From the NCBI RefSeq assembly GCF_003385515.1, contig NZ_QNVT01000013.1:88884-152883 (forward strand): a stretch of 64,000 nucleotides of DNA. The letters are read 5' to 3'. The notes below the pieces were generated by a model. The model was given only the letters and a program-made list of their open reading frames with translations. It was not told the DNA's origin and made no database searches. A program made the position numbers and the translations under genes. Shown piece after piece: positions 34,238-43,274 of the stretch. Within the stretch, counting starts at the first letter, position 1. The number at the start of each line of letters is the position of its first letter. Source of the DNA: Chryseobacterium pennae. GTDB taxonomy: Bacteria; Bacteroidota; Bacteroidia; Flavobacteriales; Weeksellaceae.

Positions 34238-35269
34238 ATGCAACCAAAATTAAAATTTCTTGATAGATTCCTTACTCTTTGGATATTTTTGGCGATGTTT
34301 TCAGGAATAGGGTTAGGGTATTTCTTCCCTAATATTTCTGAAGTTATAAACTCTCTATCCGTGGGTACTACAAATATTCCATTGGCAATTGGCTTAATAG
34401 TCATGATGTACCCACCATTAGCAAAGGTTGATTATTCACTACTACCAAAAGTACTTACAGACAAAAAAGTTATGGGAATTTCTTTGTTACTGAATTGGAT
34501 TATTGGCCCGGTTTTAATGTTCATGTTAGCAATCCTTTTCCTGAGAGATGAACCTGGCTATATGATTGGCTTAATACTTATAGGTTTAGCAAGATGCATT
34601 GCAATGGTACTTGTATGGAATGACCTGGCAAAAGGTAACCGTGAGTACGGAGCATTATTAGTAGCTCTAAACAGTATATTTCAGGTTTTGAGTTACAGTT
34701 TTATGGTTTGGCTCTTTATCAATTTCTTACCTGAGAAATTAGGCTTGGCTAATTTTAATGTAACCGTGTCAATGAGAGATGTTACACAAAGTGTTATGAT
34801 TTATTTAGGGATTCCTTTTTTATTGGGCTTTTTAAGCCGTTACTGTCTAACTAACTGGAAAGGCTTGGAATGGTACAATAGGGATTTTATTCCTAAAATA
34901 GCTCCGTTAACTTTATATGCACTTCTATTTACGATTGTACTTATGTTCAGTCTGAAAGGAGATACGATTTTAGAACTACCATTGGATGTTTTAAAAGTAG
35001 CGATACCATTAATAGTATATTTTGTATTAATGTTCTTCGTGAGTTTCTTTATAAATAAGTCATTCAATGTTCCGTATGATAAAAATGCTTCTATAGCTTT
35101 TACAGCAACAGGGAATAATTTTGAATTAGCGATTGCCGTAGCAATTGCTGTATTTGGAATACACTCTCAACAGGCATTTGTAGGGGTAATCGGACCATTA
35201 GTAGAAGTACCTGTTTTAATAGTACTTGTACGAATAAGTTTATGGTTAAAGAAAAAGATTTATAAGTAG
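34238..35269 (+). CDS. ACR3-family arsenite efflux transporter
   Basis: The protein has 343 residues and ten membrane helices. The ACR3 signature [17 protein letters not shown] is present, with the essential Cys120 in TM4, along with [20 protein letters not shown] and [15 protein letters not shown]. It extrudes As(OH)3 as arsenite using the proton motive force. It is the last gene of the ars operon; a strong terminator follows 11 bases downstream. Confidence 0.95.
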   Translation: MQPKLKFLDRFLTLWIFLAMFSGIGLGYFFPNISEVINSLSVGTTNIPLAIGLIVMMYPPLAKVDYSLLPKVLTDKKVMGISLLLNWIIGPVLMFMLAILFLRDEPGYMIGLILIGLARCIAMVLVWNDLAKGNREYGALLVALNSIFQVLSYSFMVWLFINFLPEKLGLANFNVTVSMRDVTQSVMIYLGIPFLLGFLSRYCLTNWKGLEWYNRDFIPKIAPLTLYALLFTIVLMFSLKGDTILELPLDVLKVAIPLIVYFVLMFFVSFFINKSFNVPYDKNASIAFTATGNNFELAIAVAIAVFGIHSQQAFVGVIGPLVEVPVLIVLVRISLWLKKKIYK

Positions 35270-35280
35270 AAATTTCAATA

Positions 35281-35309
35281 GAATAGACCTGAATAACTCA
35301 GGTCTATTC
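35281..35309 (+). terminator. Terminator of the arsenic operon
   Basis: This is a perfect 12-bp stem, GAATAGACCTGA (35281-35292) and TCAGGTCTATTC (35298-35309), with the loop ATAAC. The remainder up to 35534 is AT-rich and shows no gene. Confidence 0.85.
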
Positions 35310-35534
35310 TAATTCATATATTTTAAAACCTTTTACACTGTGTTTTTTGAACAACTCTATATTTCTTATAAATTGCTAAAAAAACATCTCATAATTGAAT
35401 GATAGCCTTATAAATTTGGAAAATCGAAAAGAAGCCCAAATACGCCCTGTTTTCAATCCTGTACCTATGCTATCTGACTGAAATTACAGGTGATTTATGG
35501 GCAAATTTCATTTTAGACTAAAATTTTTGAGTTT

Positions 35535-35930
35535 TTACATTTTGAAGACATTAAATTTATGGCCGTCAGGGTCTGCAAAGACAAACCCATAATAATTGTT
35601 CCCAAAATTCTCAGGTTCTGAAACAATGGTACCACCGGCTTTTTTAACTTCTTCAGCCCATTGATCTACGTGCTCACTGGTTTCTGCTGAAAGGGTAAAT
35701 ATGACCTCATTGGAAGTTTGGGAATTACCAAAGGAGACCCCTTTTACATTGGTTTCGAGGATGTTTTTCAGAAAGAAGTGGATGACGAAATTATTTTCTC
35801 CGAAAAAGAAGCTTACTAATTCATTAGATGTATGTGGATTGTTTGGGGTACATCCCACGGCTTCATAAAACTTTTGGGTGCGTTCCAGATCGGCAACTGC
35901 CAGATTGGCCCAGATCATTTTAGGTTTCAT
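35535..35930 (-). CDS. VOC-fold (glyoxalase/bleomycin-resistance-like) protein
   Basis: This is a 131-residue protein with the VOC pattern: an initial beta strand with MIWANLAVADLERTQKFYEA, then NNFVIHFFL, and the closing FADPDGHKFNVFKM. The metal-ligand positions of true glyoxalase are only partly kept. The family includes lyases, dioxygenases and drug-binding proteins; the substrate is unknown. It is a single gene. Confidence 0.87.
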   Translation of the reverse strand: MKPKMIWANLAVADLERTQKFYEAVGCTPNNPHTSNELVSFFFGENNFVIHFFLKNILETNVKGVSFGNSQTSNEVIFTLSAETSEHVDQWAEEVKKAGGTIVSEPENFGNNYYGFVFADPDGHKFNVFKM

Positions 35931-36085
35931 ATACGTCTATTTTTTGGTTAGAGTAAAATTAACTCCTTTTAAAAAGATAAAGATTGTCATGTGGCAAGAT
36001 TTTGTATTTTTATTGGGAAAAAGTAAAAGGAGAGAGGTTTATTGTTGATTGATTTAACATAATATATTTGAAGATAAAAGAAATA

Positions 36086-36631
36086 ATGGAATTAAGAAGT
36101 GAAATAGAACCGGATTTTGAAACGGCTGGAAAACGATACCCTGAAATCTTGAGACTTATTCTGGAATATACGGATTATTGTGATGAACATGGAGACGAAG
36201 ATTCCACTAAATATAAAAAACTGGAAGACAGGCTTCATGTTATGACGGGAAAAGAAATGTCTCAGTTTAATCTTTGGGAATGGTGGGAAGGAGATGGGGC
36301 AGAGCATCTGTCTTTTGATATCAGCTTACCAAATCCTCAAATGGTGGCGGATATTACCAAAGATGAGCTGTCCGAAATTGTAAGAAGAATGAAAACTTTT
36401 GAAATTCCGGACCCTGATGATTTATCTTTTAAGGGAATTTTTTATAATTATATCTGTTTCGGAAGCAGCTATTTTCCTGATTTTTTAAAATTGAATTTCA
36501 AGGGGTATGATATTAAACTGTTTCAGTCTCATAAAGATAAAGATGGTAACTATTATGAATACAGCCATGAAGAGATAGCAGATACATTATGGAATAACGG
36601 ACTTAATAACCACGAAAAAAATAAAAAATGA
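36086..36631 (+). CDS. Acidic hypothetical protein, possibly immunity-type (gene 1 of a pair)
   Basis: From ATG 36086 the protein has 181 residues (a TTG at 36068 is upstream). It is soluble and acidic, with LEDRLHVMTGKEMSQFNLWE and FYNYICFGSSYFPDFLKLNF. I do not recognise the family; the composition and the paired arrangement resemble immunity proteins of polymorphic toxin loci. A -7 element TATATTTG lies at 36063-36070. The stop overlaps the next ATG by four bases. Confidence 0.75.
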   Translation: MELRSEIEPDFETAGKRYPEILRLILEYTDYCDEHGDEDSTKYKKLEDRLHVMTGKEMSQFNLWEWWEGDGAEHLSFDISLPNPQMVADITKDELSEIVRRMKTFEIPDPDDLSFKGIFYNYICFGSSYFPDFLKLNFKGYDIKLFQSHKDKDGNYYEYSHEEIADTLWNNGLNNHEKNKK

Positions 36632-37221
36632 ATGATACTATAATCAATAAAATCAAAGCTTTAGGTGGCAATACAGAGGCTGTAGATGTTGATAAAAGCT
36701 TTGCAGAGAATTGGAAACAGATAAAGTTTACTCACTATTTGTACGATAAAGATTGGGATGTTTATGGAATTGACGAGTTTTATGAAGCGAATAAGGAACT
36801 GTATCAGAATCAACAGGAAACATTCTATGAGAATCTGCTTTCGCATTATTTTTCAGCTCATGATCTGGCGTATGGACAGTATTTTGTGAAAGATTGGATG
36901 TTTACACCTTTTAAGGAAGGCTCAGAAGACCAGGAAGAATTCGATGATTTGATTGATGAAGACTATGTACAGGGTGTTGTAGGGATTTCTAAACCTGAAT
37001 TTCTCTGCATATTGTATTCCTATGGATATCCGGATCATTATTTTATCTGTACGGAAGATTGTGACCAATCTAATCCAACGGTTTACAGTACGGATCATGA
37101 AGTTTATTTTGATGAGCTTGACAATAAAGGCAATCTTGATGAGTTTCTGGATCAGTTTATGACGAAAGATGAGTTCCGGGAAGTTGTTAAAGGTTATTTG
37201 GAAGAGAAGCTTGGGAAATAG
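36628..37221 (+). CDS. Acidic hypothetical protein, possibly immunity-type (gene 2 of a pair)
   Basis: The protein has 197 residues, is strongly acidic, and starts in the stop of the previous gene. The C-terminal half (CILYSYGYPDHYFICTEDCD ... VYSTDHEVYFDELDNKGNLD) resembles immunity-like small proteins, but no named family is claimed. Translational coupling with 36086-36631 suggests that the two act together. No toxin gene lies in the window near it; only gene remnants follow. Confidence 0.75.
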   Translation: MNDTIINKIKALGGNTEAVDVDKSFAENWKQIKFTHYLYDKDWDVYGIDEFYEANKELYQNQQETFYENLLSHYFSAHDLAYGQYFVKDWMFTPFKEGSEDQEEFDDLIDEDYVQGVVGISKPEFLCILYSYGYPDHYFICTEDCDQSNPTVYSTDHEVYFDELDNKGNLDEFLDQFMTKDEFREVVKGYLEEKLGK

Positions 37222-37422
37222 AGGTTTTTTAACTGGACCAGATGCTGGAAGAGGGAAGTAATTGAAGTGATAATGAAGAACTTTATCTCTTTTTTAGGTT
37301 AAAAGATGCTTTTTAAACCATTACAGAAAATGATAATTTTTAAGAACCTTAACGGGTAATCAATTTAACATAATATAGCAGGTGGATTTATTGTCTATCC
37401 TTTGTAAGTTACTAAAATCTAA

Positions 37423-37575
37423 TATATTGAGATTATAAAAGAGAAAAGCAGTACGTTTTTACAGCAAATGTTTTCAGAGTTAAAAGCTAAAGGCATTCAG
37501 AGTCTTATCATTGAGATCAGAGACAATGGTGACAGAAATTCTGGGCTTGGTGATGAGCTTTTAAAATATATTTAG
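37423..37575 (+). pseudogene. Remnant of an S41-type (C-terminal-processing-like) peptidase
   Basis: The frame, between TAA (37420-37422) and TAG (37573-37575), reads FLQQMFSELKAKG then SLIIEIRDNG and SGLGDELLKYI. This matches the S41 core region around IIDIRxNxGGNS. There is no start codon in a sensible position and no catalytic Ser/Lys segment. Sequence like LEESLNYVLETLIKE in the frame at 37672-37854 may be the former C-terminus. The region 37222-37879 otherwise shows no intact gene. Confidence 0.6.
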
Positions 37576-37879
37576 TATCAAAGTCATTTTCACAATTTGA
37601 AATGTGCTTGTCTGATTCAGAACTATAGGCATTATAGATCACTCAAAAAAAATAATTGAACTAAGATAAGAATGAATGACAGGGATGGTATAATGTCTGA
37701 TAGTCAGGTTCAGCTTGAGGAATCTCTGAATTATGTGCTGGAGACCCTTATAAAAGAGATAGCAATACTCTTTTCCGTAATATTATATTTTTCCTATAAT
37801 TTATATTATGTTAAATTGTGCGTATTTCAGAATTTCTCAACTTTCTCATCTTGAACTCCATTTCTTTGATATTATACAA

Positions 37880-38038
37880 CTATAACCCATGTCCGATCTT
37901 TGCTATTATAACTGAAACCCAGAAGGCTCCATGCTCGTCATCCATTAATTGAATGTCTTTTATCGCTTTTACTATATCCTTTTCATCAATATTGTCTTTC
38001 TGATATCCTTCAGCATATTGTATGTAATTTTCTGTCAT
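37880..38038 (-). CDS. Small acidic protein, 52 aa
   Basis: ATG 38038 to TAG 37880 gives a 52-residue product beginning MTENYIQYAEGYQKDNIDEK and containing VKAIKDIQLMDDEHGAFWVS. The composition is coding-like (acidic, with a conserved-looking DDEHGAFWVSV block), and it lies next to immunity-like genes. It could be a complete small immunity protein or the N-terminal part of a decayed one. The family is not recognised. Confidence 0.5.
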   Translation of the reverse strand: MTENYIQYAEGYQKDNIDEKDIVKAIKDIQLMDDEHGAFWVSVIIAKIGHGL

Positions 38039-38087
38039 TACGTTTTAGATGGTTTGTTATTTTTGTATGAATATAAGGATTAGACAG

Positions 38088-38657
38088 TTATTTTTCCTTA
38101 AGAATCTGTTGTAATATTAATGCTGTTGCTTTAGCATCGTCTAATGCTCTATGAAATTTAAAATCTTCTTTTATATTCATTTTTTCTAAAACTCTTTCCA
38201 ATGAAATTCCAGATGTAGAAATGTTTTTTTTAGCCAGCCAATAAACCCCTAATGCTCTGATATCAAAACCTCCACCAACAAAATATTTGTTATAATCTAA
38301 TCCAAATTCTGTAAATTCTTTCCTCAAAAGCGGTAAATCATAGTACAACCCCCAACCTGCTAGCGTTGATTTGTTTTTTTCTCCGTACCAATCCAAAAAC
38401 TGGAGAATGGCTTCATCAAAATACTTTTCATTTTCAACCATTTCATTGGTAATGTTTGTAATCTCCGTAATTTCAGGTAGAATTGGAAAATGTTTTGGTT
38501 TTATTAAAATTGAAAATTCACTTTTTATTTCAAAAGTCTTCTTATCTAATTTTACAGCCCCTATTTCTATTATATTGGTTTCATTTATTTCGTTTTTTCC
38601 AAAAGTTTTGCAACTTCCTTCTAAATCATAAATCACCAAATCACTTGAGAACTTCAT
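38088..38657 (-). CDS. DEDDh-type 3'-5' exonuclease
   Basis: This 189-residue protein has the DnaQ-like fold: motif I YDLEGSC (Asp11, Glu13), motif II region TLAGWGLYYDLPLLRKEF and motif III HRALDDAKATA (DEDDh histidine). These enzymes trim DNA or RNA 3' ends with two metal ions. It is a stand-alone domain, not linked to a polymerase. Its first ten codons are also present in a partial copy at 40894-41003, on the far side of the inserted PEP-synthase-like gene. Confidence 0.9.
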   Translation of the reverse strand: MKFSSDLVIYDLEGSCKTFGKNEINETNIIEIGAVKLDKKTFEIKSEFSILIKPKHFPILPEITEITNITNEMVENEKYFDEAILQFLDWYGEKNKSTLAGWGLYYDLPLLRKEFTEFGLDYNKYFVGGGFDIRALGVYWLAKKNISTSGISLERVLEKMNIKEDFKFHRALDDAKATALILQQILKEK

Positions 38658-38732
38658 ATAAATGTTGTATTTATTAACAATTTCTCAAAGGTATATTCTT
38701 ACTACGCAATCTATTGGCGTATATTATCTTTT
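38623..38732. repeat. 110-bp direct repeat, left copy
   Basis: It spans the first ten codons of the exonuclease gene plus its upstream DNA. About 95% of bases match the right copy at 40894-41003 (offset 2271 bases). Together the copies bracket the rifampin-phosphotransferase-like gene. Confidence 0.9.
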
Positions 38733-38924
38733 TAAAATATTGTATTAGGAAAATGCAAAAATTAGGTTTTGGTATGATACAAAAGTTCTAAGCCCTTGGG
38801 AGTGGAAAAAACAAGAAAAGTTTAAATATGTATTTTTATAATTTAACATAAAAAATCTCTTATTGGTGATTATATTTCTATATTTAATTTGTAATTTTAA
38901 AATAATTATCAACAATAAATAAAT

Positions 38925-40865
38925 ATGGCAATTAATTTATATAAGAATGCTGCTAAATCTTTAGTGGGAAATAAAGCATTTAATTTAATGATAGTCGCTA
39001 AGGCAGGAATTGCTGTTCCACCAGGATTTGTCATTAACGGTTCTGAAAATATTTCAGATAAAAAACTTACAAAATTGTATGATAAATTTATATCTCATGG
39101 AAAAGTTTCAGTTAGGTCAAGCTCTGATAAAGAAGATGGAAAAAAGAAATCAGCAGCAGGTATTTATAAAACATTGCTAGATGTTTCTTCTGATAAAATA
39201 GGGATATCTCTTCAAGCAGTAAGAGAATATTCTAAAAAGAGCAAAAATATTCCCGTGATTGTACAAAAGCAGATTGATGCAAAGATGTCTGGAGTGGCTT
39301 TTTCAATAAATCCAGTTAATGGAGACAATGATATTTACATTGAATATAACAAAGGACGATGCGAGAATATAGTGTCTGGAAGCATCATCCCCAAAACGGT
39401 TTCCTTAAAAAAGAAATCTTATGAAGATAATGAAGACATCCCATTAACATTGTATGAATACATAATTCGTCTTGAGATGATTTTTAAAAAGGCTGTGGAT
39501 ATTGAGTGGTGTATAGACCATGACGAAAAAGTATGGATATTACAGTGTAGAGCTATAACTGTGATCCCATCCGATTCTTTTCGATATGCATGGTCAACAC
39601 ACGAACCACTTTGGGCAATGGAGCAGGCTTTTAAAACAAGATGTGAAGATGAGGAAAATGGCAGTAGTGAACTTTATCTTCATAGGGAAATTATTTATAG
39701 CAGAGATTTAAGCGGAGTATTTGATTGCTACATTGGGCTTAATGACCACATTTCAGCATTAAAATATTCAATGAAAGTACTTTCTAAACAATATGATTAC
39801 ATTGATCCCATTGAATTTATTGAACGTCCAAAATCATTTTCAAAAGATACTGCTGCTGATTATTTCAGAATGCTATCATCACATTACTGTAAATATATCC
39901 GATATTATATGCGTTCAGAACCTATTGTAACTGACATCATTGAAAGGAAGTTGTTATTAAGGTGGTCTCATAATGAAATTGCAGGGCTGTTATCGGCTGA
40001 TAACGATGACTTAATGTTTCGTGAGCAAGAAGACTTTTCATCTTTAAATGACAGTAGTGATTGCAGTATACTTAACCACATAAATAAATACCCTTATCTT
40101 GCTATTAACTACAAAACTAAAAAAGAAATGATAGAAGGAGTGAGAAGACAGTATAAAATAAAGGATAAGGATAAGGATAAGGATAAGGATAAGGATAAAG
40201 AGGATAATTTTCAATTGACTCTGGATAGTGATTTAATCTTTTTGAAAAAATTATCAATTGAAAGAATGAATGTAAAGAAAGGTTGGGCTGGGGTTTATTT
40301 TTACATGTTGGAACTAATGGAGTGGATTTATGAAAACTACAATGTATCTCAGAGTGATTTATATCAGTATTATCTTGCTGATGACATCGTGGCCTTAATC
40401 AAAAATAATATTAAGCTATCACAGGCAGAGAAAAATAAAAGGAGCCTCGGTGTGTTAATGAAAAGAAAGAAGAATAAACAAATGACACCACGCATTTACT
40501 TTGGTGAATCATTTGAGAATAGCTATTCACCCACACCATTATTAGACAGCATTCTTTTTGGAATACCATCTCTGAACAGAAATGTTCATGGTATTGTGAA
40601 GATAATTAATTATAAGTCAATAGTGGAACCTCATGATTACATTGATAAAATAATTGTCACGGAAATGACGCAACCTAATATGGTAGCTCTATTCAGAAAA
40701 TGCAAAGGGATCATTACAGATGAAGGTGGAATATTGTCACACGCTTGTATACTATCAAGAGAATATGATATTCCTTGTATTGTTGGAACATCAAATTCGA
40801 CGAATATCCTCCAAGATGGGGATGAAATTATCATGTGGGCAGATGGCCATATTTCTTATGAATAA
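38925..40865 (+). CDS. PEP-synthase/rifampin-phosphotransferase-like enzyme
   Basis: The protein has 646 residues. The N-terminal ~220 residues form a PPDK-type ATP-grasp domain: GNKAFNLMIVAKAGIAVPPG, VSVRSSSDKED, VQKQIDAKMSGVAFSINP and VDIEWCID...ILQCRAIT. The C-terminus is the swivelling phosphohistidine domain GGILSHACILSREYDIPCIVG with His606. This order equals rifampin phosphotransferase (RPH) and PEP synthase-like enzymes. The middle (220-560) is divergent and shorter than in RPH, so the acceptor is unknown. A (KD)6 tract occupies residues 413-424. It is flanked by 110-bp direct repeats, which suggests acquisition as a cassette. Confidence 0.85.
   Translation: MAINLYKNAAKSLVGNKAFNLMIVAKAGIAVPPGFVINGSENISDKKLTKLYDKFISHGKVSVRSSSDKEDGKKKSAAGIYKTLLDVSSDKIGISLQAVREYSKKSKNIPVIVQKQIDAKMSGVAFSINPVNGDNDIYIEYNKGRCENIVSGSIIPKTVSLKKKSYEDNEDIPLTLYEYIIRLEMIFKKAVDIEWCIDHDEKVWILQCRAITVIPSDSFRYAWSTHEPLWAMEQAFKTRCEDEENGSSELYLHREIIYSRDLSGVFDCYIGLNDHISALKYSMKVLSKQYDYIDPIEFIERPKSFSKDTAADYFRMLSSHYCKYIRYYMRSEPIVTDIIERKLLLRWSHNEIAGLLSADNDDLMFREQEDFSSLNDSSDCSILNHINKYPYLAINYKTKKEMIEGVRRQYKIKDKDKDKDKDKDKEDNFQLTLDSDLIFLKKLSIERMNVKKGWAGVYFYMLELMEWIYENYNVSQSDLYQYYLADDIVALIKNNIKLSQAEKNKRSLGVLMKRKKNKQMTPRIYFGESFENSYSPTPLLDSILFGIPSLNRNVHGIVKIINYKSIVEPHDYIDKIIVTEMTQPNMVALFRKCKGIITDEGGILSHACILSREYDIPCIVGTSNSTNILQDGDEIIMWADGHISYE
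40161..40196 (+). repeat. In-frame hexanucleotide array (AAGGAT)6
   Basis: Six perfect AAGGAT units encode alternating Lys-Asp in the middle of the PEP-synthase-like protein. Changes in copy number would alter length without shifting frame. Confidence 0.95.
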
Positions 40866-40893
40866 TAAAGGTTATATTTAGTTAACAATAAAA

Positions 40894-41003
40894 AAATCAT
40901 AAATCACCAAATCACTTGAGAACTTCATATAAATGTTGTATTTATTAACAATCTCTCAAAGGTATGTTCTTACTACGCAATCTATTCGCGTATAGTATCG
41001 TTT
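40894..41003. repeat. 110-bp direct repeat, right copy
   Basis: It matches 38623-38732 with about five substitutions. On the minus strand it contains the first ten codons of the exonuclease (MKFSSDLVIY) with nothing after them, so it is a partial duplicate and not a gene. Confidence 0.9.
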
Positions 41004-41127
41004 TCTGAGATTTATTGTTGATTCATTTTATAATCAAAAAAAAATTAAGAGTTGTGTGAAAACTAAATCTATCTATTTTAATTCGGATTTTGCTGTTGAA
41101 AGCCTTTCCTATGTTTCTTCAAATGCC

Positions 41128-42147
41128 TTACGAATTATTCCTTTCTTTTTGTTTACTATTAATCTCAATTTTATTGTAATCAGTCCATCGTTTTAAGTTC
41201 CTGACCATTCTTTTTAAATGATCTTCATTCAGGAAGATATTTGTCCAGTAATCAAATCTGTCGCACTGAACACTTATATAATAGGTCATAATTGCCAAAC
41301 ATGCATAAGGTAAAAACTTTTTTTCTTCATTACTAATTTCAGTTACAGTCTCGTAACCTTTTATAAAGCTATCAGCTTTTGCCTGATATTCTTCTTCGTT
41401 CAGATTGGTTGTAAATAACTGAAATAGAAAATAAGAAATGTCAAAGCATAAATAGCCATTACCACAAAAATCAAAGTCAAAAAATGTTATTTCTTTTTCA
41501 TTGTCAATATGCAAATTATCAAACCAAACATCAAGATGAACAGTTCCATACCTCATTTTCTGTTTGTCAATATTTTCCATTTTTAGCGTTAAGAAAGCAG
41601 AAAGGGTTTCTAAAAATTCGATTTCATTAGTATTTTTACTATAGAATTCTTTTGTTCTTGCAACAGGGTTATCAAGCAGGTTGTGAGCATTGTAAGATAT
41701 TCTCATTAGTTCGAGATTTTCTGTTGATTGATGGACCTTTGCTAGTGCCTGACCAATCAGAAAGCTTGTCTGTCCTGAAAAAATTGCTGTTTTTATACCT
41801 TTTGCGTACGAAAATAAAACGCCAAACCTAGTACCTTCAGGTGCTTCAATCTCTTGAATGAATTGGCCCGATTTATCAGCTATTGGAAAAGCAACTTGTC
41901 GGTCTTCATCCTTTAGAAGAATTAAAAGCCTTAATTCTTCTTCGATTTCTAATTTAGTGCGCCAGTTATGGGTGTAAACTCTAAAAACGTATTTGTTTTC
42001 GTCATCATGAACAATGTATAAATGATTCATAGCAAGTCGAAATATGCTACATTGTGTTTTATCGGTTAGTGCATACTTCTGTTGAATAAATTTACCAAGT
42101 TCATTCGGTGAAAGTGTACTGTTTATGGTAGGAAATCTCTCTGTCAT
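41128..42147 (-). CDS. Aminoglycoside/choline-kinase-like phosphotransferase (APH family)
   Basis: This 339-residue protein has the APH fold: an ATP-binding N-lobe (YIVHDDENKYVFRVYTHN ... EEELRLLILL), the catalytic loop HLDVWFDNLHID (Asp in the HxDxxxxN pattern) and the metal-binding ITFFDFDFCG. The family phosphorylates small alcohols such as aminoglycosides, choline and homoserine; the substrate here is unknown. It is convergent with the PEP-synthase-like gene. Confidence 0.88.
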   Translation of the reverse strand: MTERFPTINSTLSPNELGKFIQQKYALTDKTQCSIFRLAMNHLYIVHDDENKYVFRVYTHNWRTKLEIEEELRLLILLKDEDRQVAFPIADKSGQFIQEIEAPEGTRFGVLFSYAKGIKTAIFSGQTSFLIGQALAKVHQSTENLELMRISYNAHNLLDNPVARTKEFYSKNTNEIEFLETLSAFLTLKMENIDKQKMRYGTVHLDVWFDNLHIDNEKEITFFDFDFCGNGYLCFDISYFLFQLFTTNLNEEEYQAKADSFIKGYETVTEISNEEKKFLPYACLAIMTYYISVQCDRFDYWTNIFLNEDHLKRMVRNLKRWTDYNKIEINSKQKERNNS

Positions 42148-42252
42148 TAATTCTTAGTTCGTAGTTGGTTATTAAATAATGGATCAACCAAAGATATTCA
42201 CTATAAAATATATAGTGTACTCTCCTATTAATATTATTATTGATTTATTTTA

Positions 42253-43038
42253 TTAATTAAACTCCAGCTCGTCAAAATCCCTTATTTCAGATAATTTGAT
42301 AAGCTGTTCAACCTTGATAGGTTCCCAGGTATCTTTGTACTTGACTTCATAATGATCTCCATCATCCTCTTTATTTAAGTTGTCTTTTGTAAGTTTCTTT
42401 TTTGTCAGAAAATTAATACTCACTTCATATTGAGGCACCGGACCTCTGCTTGAATATGAATCATAGCCAATGAGTTCCATATCTCCATTTTGATACCTAA
42501 AAGTGTACCCCCAACTCCCATATCTGCCATGCCCATAATCGATATGCAGGTTTCCTTTTTCTATGCTTACACTCAGTTCAGGGGCAAAATATACACCACC
42601 ATCCTCATTTTCAGATGAAAAGCAATTGTAGTTTTTGGAGGCTAACTCATAGTAATTACCTTTATTCAAGAGTACAATAATCCCTCTTCGGTTTCGGTCT
42701 AATTCACCACGGTTTTCATCCTTTATAACTCTGCTTTTGTCTGTGCCTTTGATGATGAGTACGATGTCTTCTAACCCGTCTTTGTTCAGATCTCCTTTTA
42801 TTTCGTTCCAGCCTTCAGCAGAAATTCCGCCTTCATATTTGTTGATGACATATCCTTTTGGTATAAAGTCATTTGGATTTTTCTTTCCTTCAGTATTTTG
42901 ATAGGAATGATCTACAGTAATGTTATTCTGTTGTTCTTTTTGAACTTCTGTACTTTGGGTTTCTACTGATTTTTGCTTTTCATTTTTACAGGATTGTAAC
43001 GCAAAAGTAAAGGCAAGAAATATGACTACTCTTTTCAT
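42253..43038 (-). CDS. Hypothetical lipoprotein with FG-GAP/EF-hand-like motif
   Basis: From ATG 43038 the protein has 261 residues; the signal ends ALQSC with Cys17. A Lys/Gln/Thr-rich linker is followed by a beta-rich domain with DLNKDGLEDIVLIIKG (a D-x-N-x-D-G calcium-type loop, as in FG-GAP repeats), FSSENEDGGVYFAPE and DYGHGRYGSWGYTFRY. It is probably surface- or periplasm-exposed. The specific family is not named. Upstream in-frame codons to 43065 are not needed. Confidence 0.8.
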   Translation of the reverse strand: MKRVVIFLAFTFALQSCKNEKQKSVETQSTEVQKEQQNNITVDHSYQNTEGKKNPNDFIPKGYVINKYEGGISAEGWNEIKGDLNKDGLEDIVLIIKGTDKSRVIKDENRGELDRNRRGIIVLLNKGNYYELASKNYNCFSSENEDGGVYFAPELSVSIEKGNLHIDYGHGRYGSWGYTFRYQNGDMELIGYDSYSSRGPVPQYEVSINFLTKKKLTKDNLNKEDDGDHYEVKYKDTWEPIKVEQLIKLSEIRDFDELEFN

Positions 43039-43115
43039 GGTTTTATGTTGTTCCAGTAGGATCATTTATTTATTAACGAATATAAATAATTTTTACAGTT
43101 TTATAAAACTTTCTA

Positions 43116-43274
43116 TTATGGTATAAGTGGTTCCCTCCTGTTTTTATTCTGTATCTCTTTAAGAAGCAATTGTTTCTCTGCTCCACTCAGATTACTGCTG
43201 TTTCCATCTAACGCGTATTGGTCCTGCTTACACCACTCTATCATCCGGATTATCCCACTTTTGGTTTTGTATTT
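43116..43274 (-). pseudogene. In-frame continuation after the LRR gene stop
   Basis: Directly after the TAG (43275-43277) of the LRR frame, the same frame stays open for about 52 codons to TAA at 43116. It contains IEWCKQDQYALDGNSSNLSG and AEKQLLLKEIQNK, which look coding. Either TAG is a nonsense mutation in a once longer protein or this is the remnant of a separate gene. Confidence 0.5.

Noticed and set aside
37672..37854. 60-aa plus-strand ORF
   Set aside because: The first half may be the end of the S41 remnant; the second half is hydrophobic AT-rich translation. It was not called as a gene.
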